Shown in pieces: positions 33,624 to 42,744 of a stretch of DNA of 44,127 nt. Numbering within the stretch: position 1 is the stretch's first letter; each line of letters begins with the position of its first letter. The notes beneath the pieces were generated by a model, which worked only from the letters and a program-made list of their open reading frames with translations, made no database searches and was not told the origin of the DNA. The stretch comes from an uncultured Bacilli bacterium (GTDB taxonomy: Bacteria > Bacillota_I > Bacilli_A > RF39 > UBA660): positions 1 to 44,127 of the forward strand of contig CAKOHV010000015.1 of NCBI GenBank assembly GCA_934086145.1, read 5' to 3'. A program made the position numbers and the translations under genes.

Positions 33624-36600
33624 ATGGAGTTAGAAGTAATAAAAAGTAGAATAGATGATGATACAGAAGAATTGTCTTATGAAGAACTAATTTCCTTTGG
33701 ATTAAATAATTTACAAGTTTTTATAGATAAGTATGATGATGAGTGCATAGATAAGTTAGCTGCTATTGTGAAAGATTATAATCAAAAATTATTTTTCAAG
33801 TGTGCAATGAAGCATTATTATCTTTTTGAGTTATTAGCAATAGATGAATTACTTAAAGAAGACGAATTAGTGAGAAAAATTATTCCTTTATATCCAGAAA
33901 TTATAAAAAAATTTACAGATGAATTATTTTACAAGTATGCTTTAGAAATCTTGAATATTTTAAATAGTCATCTAACTTTGTTAGAATATTGCCCAATAAG
34001 TTTTATGAATTTGTATGAAAAAGATATTATGATGATTGTAGAGCATCAATCTAAAGTAATATGTTGGGTACCTGATGAAATCTTAGTAAAATATCCTAGA
34101 AAAATAGCTTTATTTGTTAAGAGAAAACCTGAATTACTGAAATATCTAAGCAAAAACGTCCAAGAAACATGTTTTAACGATTTAAAAGAGGTAACTTTAA
34201 GTAATCCATTAATTTTTGATTATCTAGATTCGGAATTAAAAGAAAAATCTTTGTTTAAGGATTGCATAACCAATCTGAAAATAGAGTTAGATGCTGAACA
34301 GTTATCATTAGCTTTTACTTTAGCTGTCGATACTGATAATTTTTTACATGATTTCTCTTGGTGGATGATTGATAATAATCTGGTGGAAGCAATAGGTATA
34401 TCTAAGGTTGAATATTTACTTAGACAAAAAGAAGTTAATGAAAAGTTAGCTATAATTTATAAGGAAAAGAATAAATTTGAATGTTTTTGTATGATGTTGG
34501 CAGCCTTTAAGGAATCACCTTGCTTAATTCAAAAAACGTTACTTCTTTTAAATAGTTTAAATGAAGATATAAATTTTGTTGAAGTAGTTAATGAAGATGA
34601 TGAAACTAATCAAGATTTAGCTAGTGAAGTTTTAATAAGTACATTATCTAAAATTGCTGTACAGCATAAAGATGAATTGACTTTACTTGATATAAGAAGA
34701 ATGATTTATTTATATTTAAAAAAAGATGGAATAGTTTATTGTGATACTTTTGCTGACTTCAAAAATTTAGATTTACTTCGTCAGCAAAAGATGATGGAAT
34801 TATTAGATGATAAGTTTTTAACAATTAAGGAAGCTAAAAATATAATATATGAATTTAACTATGGTTTTAGTTATTTGGAAACTTTAAATTTGATAAATAA
34901 GTATGCTAGTAATTTAGATAATTTATTAAAATTATATGATAAAAACAAGTTATCATTAGAAGAAGTAGAAGAAAAACAAATTTTGTTTGATTTAAAGAAG
35001 ATGGTTGAATTAAATAATATTCATGATATAGAAGTTTTAAGAGAAGAAATGAATTCAGCTTTAATAAATTATAAAGGTGAAGCTAAGATATATGAAAGAT
35101 TTTTATATTTTGAAGATAAATTAAAAGGATTATATAATAAGAAAACATGTACTGAATTAAATAAAAAATTAGAATATGATGATATAAGTTCTGTAAAATA
35201 TGAGGATTTGGTAGATGAAACTAAGCGAAAGAAAAGATATCTAGGGAAACAAGTATTAGTAAAAAAGGTTTATTTAAAGGATTTTAAAGCATTGTTATAT
35301 GTTGTTGATAATAATAAAAATAGCTTAACTCGAAAATATTTGATGGGTGTAAAAGAACATTTAAATGATAATGTTGATGATAAAATTATTTGTACATTAA
35401 TTGGTAATAATTTTTTTGGTTTAAATTCTTTATTTTATAAGAATGGAGAACGAAAGTTAATCTTACGATATAGTGATTTAGATGAAAAATTAATTCTTTC
35501 GCAATCACTTAGTAATTTAAATGCTATCAATAATGTTAGTTATTTAAGAGCTTTTAATGAAGAAAAGTATTTAACTTTAGATGATGTTTTAGATAATACA
35601 AGAAATGTTGCAAATAGTTATGTTCTGAATAGCTTTAATCAAAATAAAAAGTTAGAACCAGTTTCACTTGTAGCATTTGAATCAATCGATTCTGCTTTAT
35701 TAGAAGCAGCTATTGATTTGGGCTTGTCGATTGAAGTTATTGATCGCCGTCAATTGGTTTCTAGGCAAATGGAAAAGATTGAATGCTTATTTGATAAATA
35801 TATGAATTATTTAGATTCGTCTAATTTATATTATGACTTTTTAGGAATGGATAAAATTGATGGAAAAGATTGCTTTAAAGTATTATTAAAAACATTTACA
35901 AGTTTACGAATTAGTTTGAAAAATAGTGATTTAAAAAATGAATTTTTAAAAAATAATGGACTTGGATTAAAAGATAATACTTTAATGGAATATTTTAATA
36001 GTATTTTTGAAAAGATAAATGAGTTAATAGACATTGATTCTAAAAAAGCTTTAGAAGAGTTAAGTAATATAAAAAATGTGTTGCATGAGGAATATGAAAC
36101 AGTTAATAAGTCAAATGCTTTTTCTAAAGATAAAGGAGTATTATCTTTTGATTTAAAAAGTACTTATCGTCAAATTGATAAATTAGAAAGAAAGTTAAAG
36201 GTAAATGTTACTAATAATAAATTTAGATTAAAAATATTTCAGGATTTGAACGAAAGTTTAAGTTTATATTGTAAAAATTATAATCGTAGTTGGCAAAATT
36301 TTGGAAAACAATTTACATATGAGGATATTTCGGATTTAATTGACAATGATAAAATTGAGCGAGCTTTGCAATTAGTATATCAGAATGGCCTTTATAGAGG
36401 AAAATTTAGTCATGATGCAAGTCATATTGAAAGATGTTGTGTATATGCGTCTATTTTAGCTAATATTTTATATCCTGATGATCCAGAAATCATAACATTA
36501 GTAACTTTAGCGGCGGCTTTTCATGATTCGGGAAGAATTTGTGAAAGAGATGAAAAACATGGTGACTATAGCGCTGTAATTGTTAGAAATTTACTAAGTG

Positions 36601-37070
36601 ATACTATTTTCTCTAAAGATAATATTAATATTATTTGTGCTTCAGTTGATTTTCATGATGAAGAATCGTCATTTGAAAAATTGCTACCGACGTTTACTAA
36701 AAAGTATCATATAAAAGATAGTGAAAAGTATGAAAAGATTGCAAAAATTTTAAAAGATGCTGATGCACTTGATCGCTTAAGATTTATTGGGGTGGGAACC
36801 TTAAATGTTAAGTATTTAAATTTTGAAGTATCTAAAAGTTTAATAAAATTAGCTGCTTTATTGAATGAAAAAAATGCAATGAATAGATTAAAATGTTTAA
36901 TTTCTAAATTTATAATAAGAAAGAAATCATTAGATGCAGAGCTTGATAGTGGAAGATTACCACAAGAAGTGTTGTATAAAGATATTAGGGAAAATAGCTA
37001 TGACTTAATTGATGACTTTTTTGAAGACTTTAAGTTAGCTAAAGATGAAATTGTTATTTGGGAGAAATAG
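33624..37070 (+). CDS. Very large HD-domain protein with helical repeats, 1148 aa
   Basis: Three parts. Residues 1 to about 500 are all-helical and repeat-like (IIPLYPEIIKKFTDELFYKY, ILVKYPRKIALFVKRKPELL, LKEVTLSNPLIFDYLDSELK), reminiscent of DUF4116-type repeats. About 510-730 is a mixed domain with VSLVAFESIDSALLEAAIDL and GLSIEVIDRRQLV, not recognised. Residues about 920-1140 are an HD phosphohydrolase: FSHDASHIERC, AAAFHDSGR (HD pair, about 966-972), DFHDEES and KDADALDRLR, so a full H...HD...D metal set is present. HD domains hydrolyse nucleotides or phosphodiesters; the substrate here is unknown. No signal peptide or membrane span. GGTGG precedes the ATG. The 138-aa gene follows after 3 nt. 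Confidence 0.85.
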   Translation: MELEVIKSRIDDDTEELSYEELISFGLNNLQVFIDKYDDECIDKLAAIVKDYNQKLFFKCAMKHYYLFELLAIDELLKEDELVRKIIPLYPEIIKKFTDELFYKYALEILNILNSHLTLLEYCPISFMNLYEKDIMMIVEHQSKVICWVPDEILVKYPRKIALFVKRKPELLKYLSKNVQETCFNDLKEVTLSNPLIFDYLDSELKEKSLFKDCITNLKIELDAEQLSLAFTLAVDTDNFLHDFSWWMIDNNLVEAIGISKVEYLLRQKEVNEKLAIIYKEKNKFECFCMMLAAFKESPCLIQKTLLLLNSLNEDINFVEVVNEDDETNQDLASEVLISTLSKIAVQHKDELTLLDIRRMIYLYLKKDGIVYCDTFADFKNLDLLRQQKMMELLDDKFLTIKEAKNIIYEFNYGFSYLETLNLINKYASNLDNLLKLYDKNKLSLEEVEEKQILFDLKKMVELNNIHDIEVLREEMNSALINYKGEAKIYERFLYFEDKLKGLYNKKTCTELNKKLEYDDISSVKYEDLVDETKRKKRYLGKQVLVKKVYLKDFKALLYVVDNNKNSLTRKYLMGVKEHLNDNVDDKIICTLIGNNFFGLNSLFYKNGERKLILRYSDLDEKLILSQSLSNLNAINNVSYLRAFNEEKYLTLDDVLDNTRNVANSYVLNSFNQNKKLEPVSLVAFESIDSALLEAAIDLGLSIEVIDRRQLVSRQMEKIECLFDKYMNYLDSSNLYYDFLGMDKIDGKDCFKVLLKTFTSLRISLKNSDLKNEFLKNNGLGLKDNTLMEYFNSIFEKINELIDIDSKKALEELSNIKNVLHEEYETVNKSNAFSKDKGVLSFDLKSTYRQIDKLERKLKVNVTNNKFRLKIFQDLNESLSLYCKNYNRSWQNFGKQFTYEDISDLIDNDKIERALQLVYQNGLYRGKFSHDASHIERCCVYASILANILYPDDPEIITLVTLAAAFHDSGRICERDEKHGDYSAVIVRNLLSDTIFSKDNINIICASVDFHDEESSFEKLLPTFTKKYHIKDSEKYEKIAKILKDADALDRLRFIGVGTLNVKYLNFEVSKSLIKLAALLNEKNAMNRLKCLISKFIIRKKSLDAELDSGRLPQEVLYKDIRENSYDLIDDFFEDFKLAKDEIVIWEK

Positions 37071-37073
37071 AAA

Positions 37074-37490
37074 ATGAACGAAATATTACGTAGTTATTTA
37101 GGTGAAAATTTATTAAATTTAATAGAACAAAATCTTGATGAATACAAGTTACTTCATTTAGATGAAAAACAAATTTATAAACAAATTTATGATTTGAATG
37201 ATATAGTTATAATGTGTATGTATTTAATTGCGTTAGATCGAAATGAAAGTGATTTGGCTTATAAAATAAAAAAAGCTAATCAAATGTTAATACGAAAACG
37301 TAAAGAAGATTTTAAAATAGCTTTTGAAAATAAAAATCTTGATGCTTTTTTTAGTAAAAAAAGTAAAATTGATATAGTTAATTTAGCTAAAGAGCTTAAT
37401 CTTTATGTACTTTCGGAAAAAGAATACTTAAAATTATCTAATGAAGAGAAAAAAATGTATAAGGCTTTGAAGAAATATTTAAATAAGTAA
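37074..37490 (+). CDS. Hypothetical helical protein, 138 aa, coupled to the HD protein
   Basis: Small, highly charged helical protein (EQNLDEYKLLHLDEKQIYKQ, ANQMLIRKRKEDFKIAF) with no motif I recognise. It begins 3 nt after the HD protein stop with no separate promoter and ends at a strong terminator, so it is probably made with it and may be a partner. No membrane span. Confidence 0.7.
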   Translation: MNEILRSYLGENLLNLIEQNLDEYKLLHLDEKQIYKQIYDLNDIVIMCMYLIALDRNESDLAYKIKKANQMLIRKRKEDFKIAFENKNLDAFFSKKSKIDIVNLAKELNLYVLSEKEYLKLSNEEKKMYKALKKYLNK

Positions 37491-37504
37491 AAAGTAGTGA
37501 AATT

Positions 37505-37526
37505 AGACCTCGTTGAGGTCTTTTTT
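37505..37526 (+). terminator. Intrinsic terminator of the HD protein operon
   Basis: AGACCTC-GTT-GAGGTCT with six T. Confidence 0.9.
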
Positions 37527-37605
37527 GGGTGAAAAATGATATCGGAATGATTCTAAAAAGTGTTGATAATGTTTAAAAAAATATGTTTAAAACTAGGCGT
37601 TCTTG

Positions 37606-37614
37606 TGCTATACT
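37606..37614 (+). promoter_or_regulatory. Extended -10 promoter of the secreted protein and ABC cassette 2
   Basis: TGCTATACT with TTTAAA 17 nt upstream; start near 37621. GTTTAA occurs three times around it (37571, 37585, 37617), a possible regulator site. Confidence 0.55.
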
Positions 37615-37655
37615 TTGTTTAAGGTATATTTATAGTGAGAGAGTGGTGTGTTATT

Positions 37656-38063
37656 ATGAAATTTATGAAATATACTATTATATCTTTGGTGGTAGCAGTT
37701 GTTGTTGATTTGTTTTTAGTTACTGCTTCGGCTAATAAAGTTGTAGGAGTTAGTATCAATTTGATAAAAAACGAAACAAAATCATTGACTAAATATTATG
37801 TTAAGGATACTATGAATGCTCAATATTATGAAAATACGTATGCCTCAACTCCACTTAATTCTCCTTGTCAAGGTTGCAAAATATCAGCAAAACCAATTTT
37901 ACGTAATGGCGATTATGGAGATGCAGTTACTGTAAAAATGGGGGAGAAAGCACGTTTCAAGACGGATGTTACTAAAACTATGGGTGAGTATACTTTGCTT
38001 GTGTGGAGGAAAGATTTGACAGCTTTGAATACTGATCATACTGGAATTTGGACAATAAATTAA
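37656..38063 (+). CDS. Small secreted protein with CQGC motif, head of ABC cassette 2
   Basis: 135 residues. A signal peptide (KYTIISLVVAVVVDLFLVTASA) with a likely cleavage after ASA at residue 26 leaves a mature chain of about 109 residues. It carries one CQGC pair in SPCQGCKISAKP, and a beta-type C-terminal half (DAVTVKMGEKARFKTD, GEYTLLVWRKDL, GIWTIN). I do not recognise a family; it is not lactococcin-972-like and has no double-glycine leader. ATG at 37656 follows GTGGTG; an upstream in-frame GTG (37635) would place charged residues before the signal. The permease gene starts 27 nt downstream, so the protein is probably exported or sensed by, or protects with, that transporter. Confidence 0.75.
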   Translation: MKFMKYTIISLVVAVVVDLFLVTASANKVVGVSINLIKNETKSLTKYYVKDTMNAQYYENTYASTPLNSPCQGCKISAKPILRNGDYGDAVTVKMGEKARFKTDVTKTMGEYTLLVWRKDLTALNTDHTGIWTIN

Positions 38064-38090
38064 TGTCCTTTTTTAGATTGGAGTTTATTT

Positions 38091-39002
38091 ATGAATAAGA
38101 AAAAATATAATATTTTAATTGTTATTACTTTGATTATTTTATTAATATGGACTTTAATGGCAGCTGGATCTTATATGAAAGAAACGACTAAAACATATAA
38201 ACATACTGTGGAATTACATGAAGAATGCTTGAGTCAAAGCCCAGAAAAAGTTAAAGAAGCCCAAGATGCTGGTAATCCATTTTGTTTTCCGATGTCAGAA
38301 AAGTATTATGTAGTTAACTTCTTTTCTACTCTTAATGAAGTACTATTTTGGAAAATGCCTAATGCCACTTATGTATTTTTCTTTGTAGTAATAGGGCTTT
38401 CATTATATTATACAAGTCGTTATTTAAAGTATAATATTTTATCATTAGAGTTAACACGAAATAGTTACAAAAAAGTGAAACGAGATTTCTTTTGGCAAGC
38501 GTATAAGCCGGTTTTGGTTATCGTTGCGGTAATCGCTGTTCTTTTTATTATCTCATTGCTTTATTTTAAAGCTGGACTTTTTATAGCACCTGAATATCGT
38601 GATCAAGGGTGGAGTGAGTTTTATTATAATTATCCGATAATTTTTATGATTATGTATTTATTGAATGTAGTGATGCATATGATAGTATTTATAAATTTAT
38701 CGTTGATTGTAGTTCGTAAAAATCAAAATTATATTGCTGATGTGATATTAACGATTTTATTGTTTTTAGGCTTAGAAATATTCGTTGAGGTAGTTGTTGA
38801 ATGGTTTATTGGTTATATTTTGTTAAAAAAAGAGATGAGCTTAATGTTTAATTTATTACATTATTTAGCTTTTAATGATGAGCGTGGAATCTTTAGTCCT
38901 TTTATTGCACCTTCGTTATTTTTAGTTATTACTGGAGTTATGCTTCATTATTTATATAAAGATAAAGAAAAATTGGTAATTGATTGTGAAAAAAATAATT
39001 AG
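38091..39002 (+). CDS. ABC cassette 2: first membrane subunit (permease A2)
   Basis: 303 residues, six or so spans. The first extracytoplasmic loop again has two cysteines (EECLSQSPEK ... NPFCFPM, C-x18-C). Shared blocks with the protein at 27137 are TSRY after span two, SLIVVRKN, and the C-terminal KEKLVIDCEK. GATTGGAG precedes the ATG. It follows the secreted CQGC protein, which has no counterpart ahead of cassette 1. Confidence 0.82.
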   Translation: MNKKKYNILIVITLIILLIWTLMAAGSYMKETTKTYKHTVELHEECLSQSPEKVKEAQDAGNPFCFPMSEKYYVVNFFSTLNEVLFWKMPNATYVFFFVVIGLSLYYTSRYLKYNILSLELTRNSYKKVKRDFFWQAYKPVLVIVAVIAVLFIISLLYFKAGLFIAPEYRDQGWSEFYYNYPIIFMIMYLLNVVMHMIVFINLSLIVVRKNQNYIADVILTILLFLGLEIFVEVVVEWFIGYILLKKEMSLMFNLLHYLAFNDERGIFSPFIAPSLFLVITGVMLHYLYKDKEKLVIDCEKNN

Positions 39003-39015
39003 ATAGGTGATTTTT

Positions 39016-39645
39016 ATGATGATAGAACTTAAAAATGTAACAAAGAAATTTGATAGTAATGATGTTGTTAAAAATGTTAATTTGAAGTTTGAAACAGGGA
39101 ATATTTATGGATTTTATGGTCGAAATGGTAGTGGAAAAAGTGTTTTGATGAAGTTAATAGCTGGTTTATATGTTCCAACAGAAGGAGAGGTATTATATGA
39201 TGGAAAAAACTATAATAATGTTTTAGAGTTCCCGCCATCTTTACGAGCTCTTATTGAAAAGCCTAACTTTTTTCCTGATTTGACAGGATATCAAAATTTA
39301 GAATTATTAGCTAAGATACAAAATAAAATCGGTAAAGATGAAATTTTAAAAGCATTAGAATTTGTTAATTTAAAAAATGAAAAAGATAAAAAATATTCTA
39401 AATATTCATTAGGGATGAAACAAAAATTGGGAATTGCTCAAGCTATAATGGAAAATCCTGAAATTATATTACTAGATGAACCATTTAATGGAATTGAAGA
39501 AGTAACTGTAACTAAATTAATAGAATATTTCAAAACAATAAAGAAAGATAAGATTATTATTTTTAGTACTCATATTAGAGAAGATCTTGATAACTTAACT
39601 GATAAAGTATATATTTGTGAAAATGGTAATTTAAATGAAAAATAA
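39016..39645 (+). CDS. ABC cassette 2: ATPase (A2)
   Basis: 209 residues. Walker A is GRNGSGKSVLMKLIAG, signature SLGMKQKLGIAQA and Walker B IILLDEPFNGI, with the switch His in FSTHIRED. It is closely similar to the ATPase at 28045 over its whole length (YVPTEGEVLYDG, SLRALIEKPNFFPDLTGYQN). The site is ATAGGTGA; ATG 39016 or 39019 is the start, and the GTG at 39007 is inside that site. The 3' end overlaps the next gene by 11 nt. Confidence 0.92.
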   Translation: MMIELKNVTKKFDSNDVVKNVNLKFETGNIYGFYGRNGSGKSVLMKLIAGLYVPTEGEVLYDGKNYNNVLEFPPSLRALIEKPNFFPDLTGYQNLELLAKIQNKIGKDEILKALEFVNLKNEKDKKYSKYSLGMKQKLGIAQAIMENPEIILLDEPFNGIEEVTVTKLIEYFKTIKKDKIIIFSTHIREDLDNLTDKVYICENGNLNEK

Positions 39646-40378
39646 AAAGTATTTTATTGAATTAAGTAATTTTTACAACGAAAAAAGGAATTTATTCTTA
39701 TATTTGATTGTTGTTATAGCTTGTTTATGTGGTGGTCTGTCTGGTAATTTGAAATTTTCTTTCTGTTTGAATTATTATACTTCTATTACCCAATGGATTT
39801 CGCTAAGTTTACTTTCTTTAACCTTTGGTTTAGATATTTATTCATTGATTTACAAAACCAATAATAGTTATGAGATAATTTTAAGGTTTAAATCATATAA
39901 AGAAGTTATTAAAGATCAAAGTAAAAAAATCATTTTTTCTACAATATATTTTTTAATAATTTATTATCTTTTATCAATAATTATTCCATTATTTATCGCT
40001 ACAAGTAATATTGGACTTGAGGGCTTGACTATGTTATCAAGTTTAAACGAATATCTTTATTTAGCTTTTATTATGCTTAGAATGTCTATTATTTTTTTGA
40101 TCGTTAATGTAACGTTGGGTTTCATATTAACTTTTAGTAATAAAAAGCTTTATTATTTTGCTATACTATTAAATAGTATTATGTTTTTCTTAGTTGGGGT
40201 TAGCGCAGAGGTTACACATTTTTATAATGCTCCATTGATGTATTATAATTATTTATTAGGAATACCTTTTAATTCATTTATATTAGAAGTTGTTTCATCG
40301 GTTTTACAAGTTAATTTATTGTTATTAATTGCAATAGGATGTTATAAATTTACTTTAAGAAAAAAGAGAGATGTTTAA
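39635..40378 (+). CDS. ABC cassette 2: second membrane subunit (permease B2)
   Basis: 247 residues, about six spans, paralogue of the protein at 28667 (shared ending with an FY-x-x-P motif and KKRD). The ATG lies within the last 11 nt of the ATPase gene, the same overlap as in cassette 1. The stop shares one base with the next start (TAATG). Confidence 0.8.
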   Translation: MKNKKYFIELSNFYNEKRNLFLYLIVVIACLCGGLSGNLKFSFCLNYYTSITQWISLSLLSLTFGLDIYSLIYKTNNSYEIILRFKSYKEVIKDQSKKIIFSTIYFLIIYYLLSIIIPLFIATSNIGLEGLTMLSSLNEYLYLAFIMLRMSIIFLIVNVTLGFILTFSNKKLYYFAILLNSIMFFLVGVSAEVTHFYNAPLMYYNYLLGIPFNSFILEVVSSVLQVNLLLLIAIGCYKFTLRKKRDV

Positions 40379-41019
40379 TGAAGTTAGAATTAAATGTTTT
40401 ATTGTATACCATTAAAAAGTATAAAATTTGGTATGTATTGTTTATTTTATTTATGGTTGTTGAATATGTCATAATTAGGTGTACTTCTAATATAGAGATT
40501 AGTAATAAAACTTTGTATAGTTTACTTTGTGTTCCAAGGATTAAGGAAGAATTTTTCCATGGAAACTTACTAGGTTATTATCAAATATTTTTGCATTTTT
40601 TAATATCTTTAACTTTTTTTAATTATGAAATCGCCGTTTTGAAAGAAAATGTTTTTTTAAGAAGTGAAAATCGCCAATGGATAACGTCAAAAATAATTAT
40701 TTTTACAATATATACAATTTTAGTTCGTTTATTGGAATTTATTGTAATGTTTGTTTTATTTAAAATGGCATACAATGTTGATTTTGTCTTATCTAATTAT
40801 CTTAAAAGTACTATTTATATGTTATTTATTTCTGGAATTGTTTTTTTATTATTTTATTTTGGTAAGTTTGAAAAAATAGTTATTTTTATAAATCTAATAA
40901 TTGTCTTGTTTAGTTATTTTTATTTTAATGTTTATTTATGTTTAATAGGATTTTTTATTATTGATATATATTTGATTTTGTATTTTAATGCCAAAAAGTA
41001 TCTTAAAAGAACTAACTGA
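40378..41019 (+). CDS. ABC cassette 2: third membrane subunit (permease C2)
   Basis: 213 residues, five or six spans; LRSENRQWITSKIIIF matches the loop in the protein at 29410. It ends the cassette; the stop (TGA, 41017-41019) lies inside the terminator hairpin. Function as exporter membrane part is inferred from the operon. Confidence 0.78.
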   Translation: MKLELNVLLYTIKKYKIWYVLFILFMVVEYVIIRCTSNIEISNKTLYSLLCVPRIKEEFFHGNLLGYYQIFLHFLISLTFFNYEIAVLKENVFLRSENRQWITSKIIIFTIYTILVRLLEFIVMFVLFKMAYNVDFVLSNYLKSTIYMLFISGIVFLLFYFGKFEKIVIFINLIIVLFSYFYFNVYLCLIGFFIIDIYLILYFNAKKYLKRTN

Positions 41020-41031
41020 TGTTCTTTTTTT
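41005..41031 (+). terminator. Intrinsic terminator of ABC cassette 2
   Basis: AAAGAAC, loop TAACTGAT, GTTCTTT, then further T. Confidence 0.8.
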
Positions 41032-41109
41032 TATTTAATCTTTAAAGTATAATAAATATTAGAAAAGTATAATTAAAATAAAATTATTTGGAGAGGGAAA
41101 TCGAATAAA

Positions 41110-41544
41110 GTGGTTAATAATATAGTAAAAATCTTTTTTTTAAATGATAATGGTCAAGTTTTATTAATGAGAAAAAAAGATAAAGTTGGACTATGGCATT
41201 TGTGGTCAATTTCTTTTAAAGATAGTGAAATAATTGGGGATGTTATAATAAACAAAGTTTATGAAGAATTAAATATAAAATTAAAAAAAGATGATTTGAA
41301 ATTAATAGCAAAAAAAGAAAAAATGGATGTTATTAATAACTTGTATTTTTATTATGTAAAAATTGGTTTGGATAAAAAGTTAATCTTAAAAAATGGTTTA
41401 TTAGAAGAAAAATGGTTTAAAATTGATGAATTGTTAAAATTAGCCCAGTATAAAGATAATAGTATAGAATTTGATAAAAATAGTCTTTCTCTTTTAAAAA
41501 AAATTAGAAGAATAAGTAATATTTATAATAGAAATTTTATGTAG
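41110..41544 (+). CDS. Nudix-fold protein with a degenerate Nudix box
   Basis: 144 residues. The first part is Nudix-like (VNNIVKIFFLNDNGQVLLMRKKD, GLWHLWSISF). The box region reads DSEIIGDV and then NKVYEELNI, where family members have RE-x-x-EE: the EE pair is kept, but Arg and the first Glu are replaced and the GG lead is missing. It is probably inactive or altered in specificity. The C-terminal part (EEKWFKIDELLKL) is normal for Nudix proteins. The start is GTG at 41110, 12 nt after GGAGAGGG, a rather long spacing. The next gene, 12 nt downstream, contains an intact Nudix domain. Confidence 0.72.
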   Translation: MVNNIVKIFFLNDNGQVLLMRKKDKVGLWHLWSISFKDSEIIGDVIINKVYEELNIKLKKDDLKLIAKKEKMDVINNLYFYYVKIGLDKKLILKNGLLEEKWFKIDELLKLAQYKDNSIEFDKNSLSLLKKIRRISNIYNRNFM

Positions 41545-41556
41545 GAGGAGTTTTGT

Positions 41557-42744
41557 ATGAGTAAATTATTAATGTTAGGAACTGGTCATGATATGGCTAA
41601 GAAAATGTATAATACATGTTTTATTATACAAAATGATGAAGGGAATTTTTTAATTGATGCTGGTGGTAGCATGGAAATTTTAAATAGATTAGAATATTTC
41701 GGATTAGAAGCTTATGATATAAATAATATTTTTATTTCGCATAGTCATATTGATCATGTTATGGGACTTATTTGTTTTTTTAAATGTTTAAGTGGTTCTA
41801 TTTCTTTAATAAAAAATAAAATTCATGTGTATGGTAATGATGAAGTTATAGATACTATAAAAAAATTAATGGATTTATTTATACCAGTTGAATTAATGGA
41901 ATTACTTTTAGACAAAATCGAATTAATAAAAATTAAAAACAATGAAAAAGTAAAAATAAATGGTTGTGAATATTTATTCTTTGATTTGAATGCTAATTCT
42001 TGTAAGGAATTTGGCTTTGAAGTAGTAATAAATGAAAAAAAGATGTCTTTTTTAGGTGATGTTACTTTAGATAAAAATTTATATTCCCGAATTGCTAAGA
42101 GTGATATTGTTCTACATGAGGCTTTTTCCTTAGATTCTGAAGAAAAAAAGTTTGATGTATGTTCTAGACAACAATCAACAGTAAAAAGTGTTTGCCAAGT
42201 AATGGAAAAGTTAGCTATTAAAAAATTGATTTTATTCCATGCTGAGGATACACACGGAGTTGAACGTCAAAAACTTTATTTGAATGAAGGAAAAAAGTAT
42301 TTTCATAAAATGCTACTTGTTCCTAATGATTTAGAAACTATAGATTTGGATGTTATTGATAAAGTTGGAGCAATTATTTTGAAAAATAAGAAGATTTTAG
42401 TTCAAAGAAAAAGAAATAACCGCAATGAATGTATAATACCTGGAGGTAAGAGAGAACAATTAGAAAGTGATTTTCAAACTTTGCAGAGGGAATTATTTGA
42501 AGAATTAACTGTCGAGTTAAAGGAAGCTGCTTATTTTGGTGATTATGATGATTTAGCAGTTTTTTCTAACAAACCGTTGCATGTTTGTGTTTACCTGGTA
42601 GATATATCTGGAAAGATAAAATGCAATAATGAAATAAAGGAAGCTATATTTATTGATCGAAATTATAAAGAAAAAGGAATAGAAGTTGGTAGTATTTTAG
42701 GTGATTATGTTATACCAGAATTAGTGAAAAGAGGATTAATGTAA
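41557..42744 (+). CDS. Metallo-beta-lactamase-fold hydrolase fused to a Nudix hydrolase
   Basis: 395 residues. The N-terminal part (1 to about 265) is an RNase Z-like MBL domain: LLMLGTGHDMAKK, LIDAGG, the metal motif SHSHIDHVMGL (about 60-70), MSFLGDVTL with a further ligand and LILFHAEDTH. From about 272 a MutT-type domain begins (GAIILKNKKILVQRKRN) with a complete box: GGKREQLE, then RE and FEEL in the G-x5-E-x7-RE-x2-EE pattern (about 296-318). All expected catalytic residues are present in both. AGGAGGAG precedes the ATG. It lies between the degenerate Nudix gene and yqeK, which it touches. The combination points to nucleotide or RNA-end clean-up, by inference. Confidence 0.87.
   Translation: MSKLLMLGTGHDMAKKMYNTCFIIQNDEGNFLIDAGGSMEILNRLEYFGLEAYDINNIFISHSHIDHVMGLICFFKCLSGSISLIKNKIHVYGNDEVIDTIKKLMDLFIPVELMELLLDKIELIKIKNNEKVKINGCEYLFFDLNANSCKEFGFEVVINEKKMSFLGDVTLDKNLYSRIAKSDIVLHEAFSLDSEEKKFDVCSRQQSTVKSVCQVMEKLAIKKLILFHAEDTHGVERQKLYLNEGKKYFHKMLLVPNDLETIDLDVIDKVGAIILKNKKILVQRKRNNRNECIIPGGKREQLESDFQTLQRELFEELTVELKEAAYFGDYDDLAVFSNKPLHVCVYLVDISGKIKCNNEIKEAIFIDRNYKEKGIEVGSILGDYVIPELVKRGLM

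Noticed and set aside
37656..38063. Call as lactococcin-972-type or double-glycine bacteriocin
   Set aside because: The mature sequence lacks the family patterns and the leader is an ordinary signal peptide; left as unknown secreted protein.
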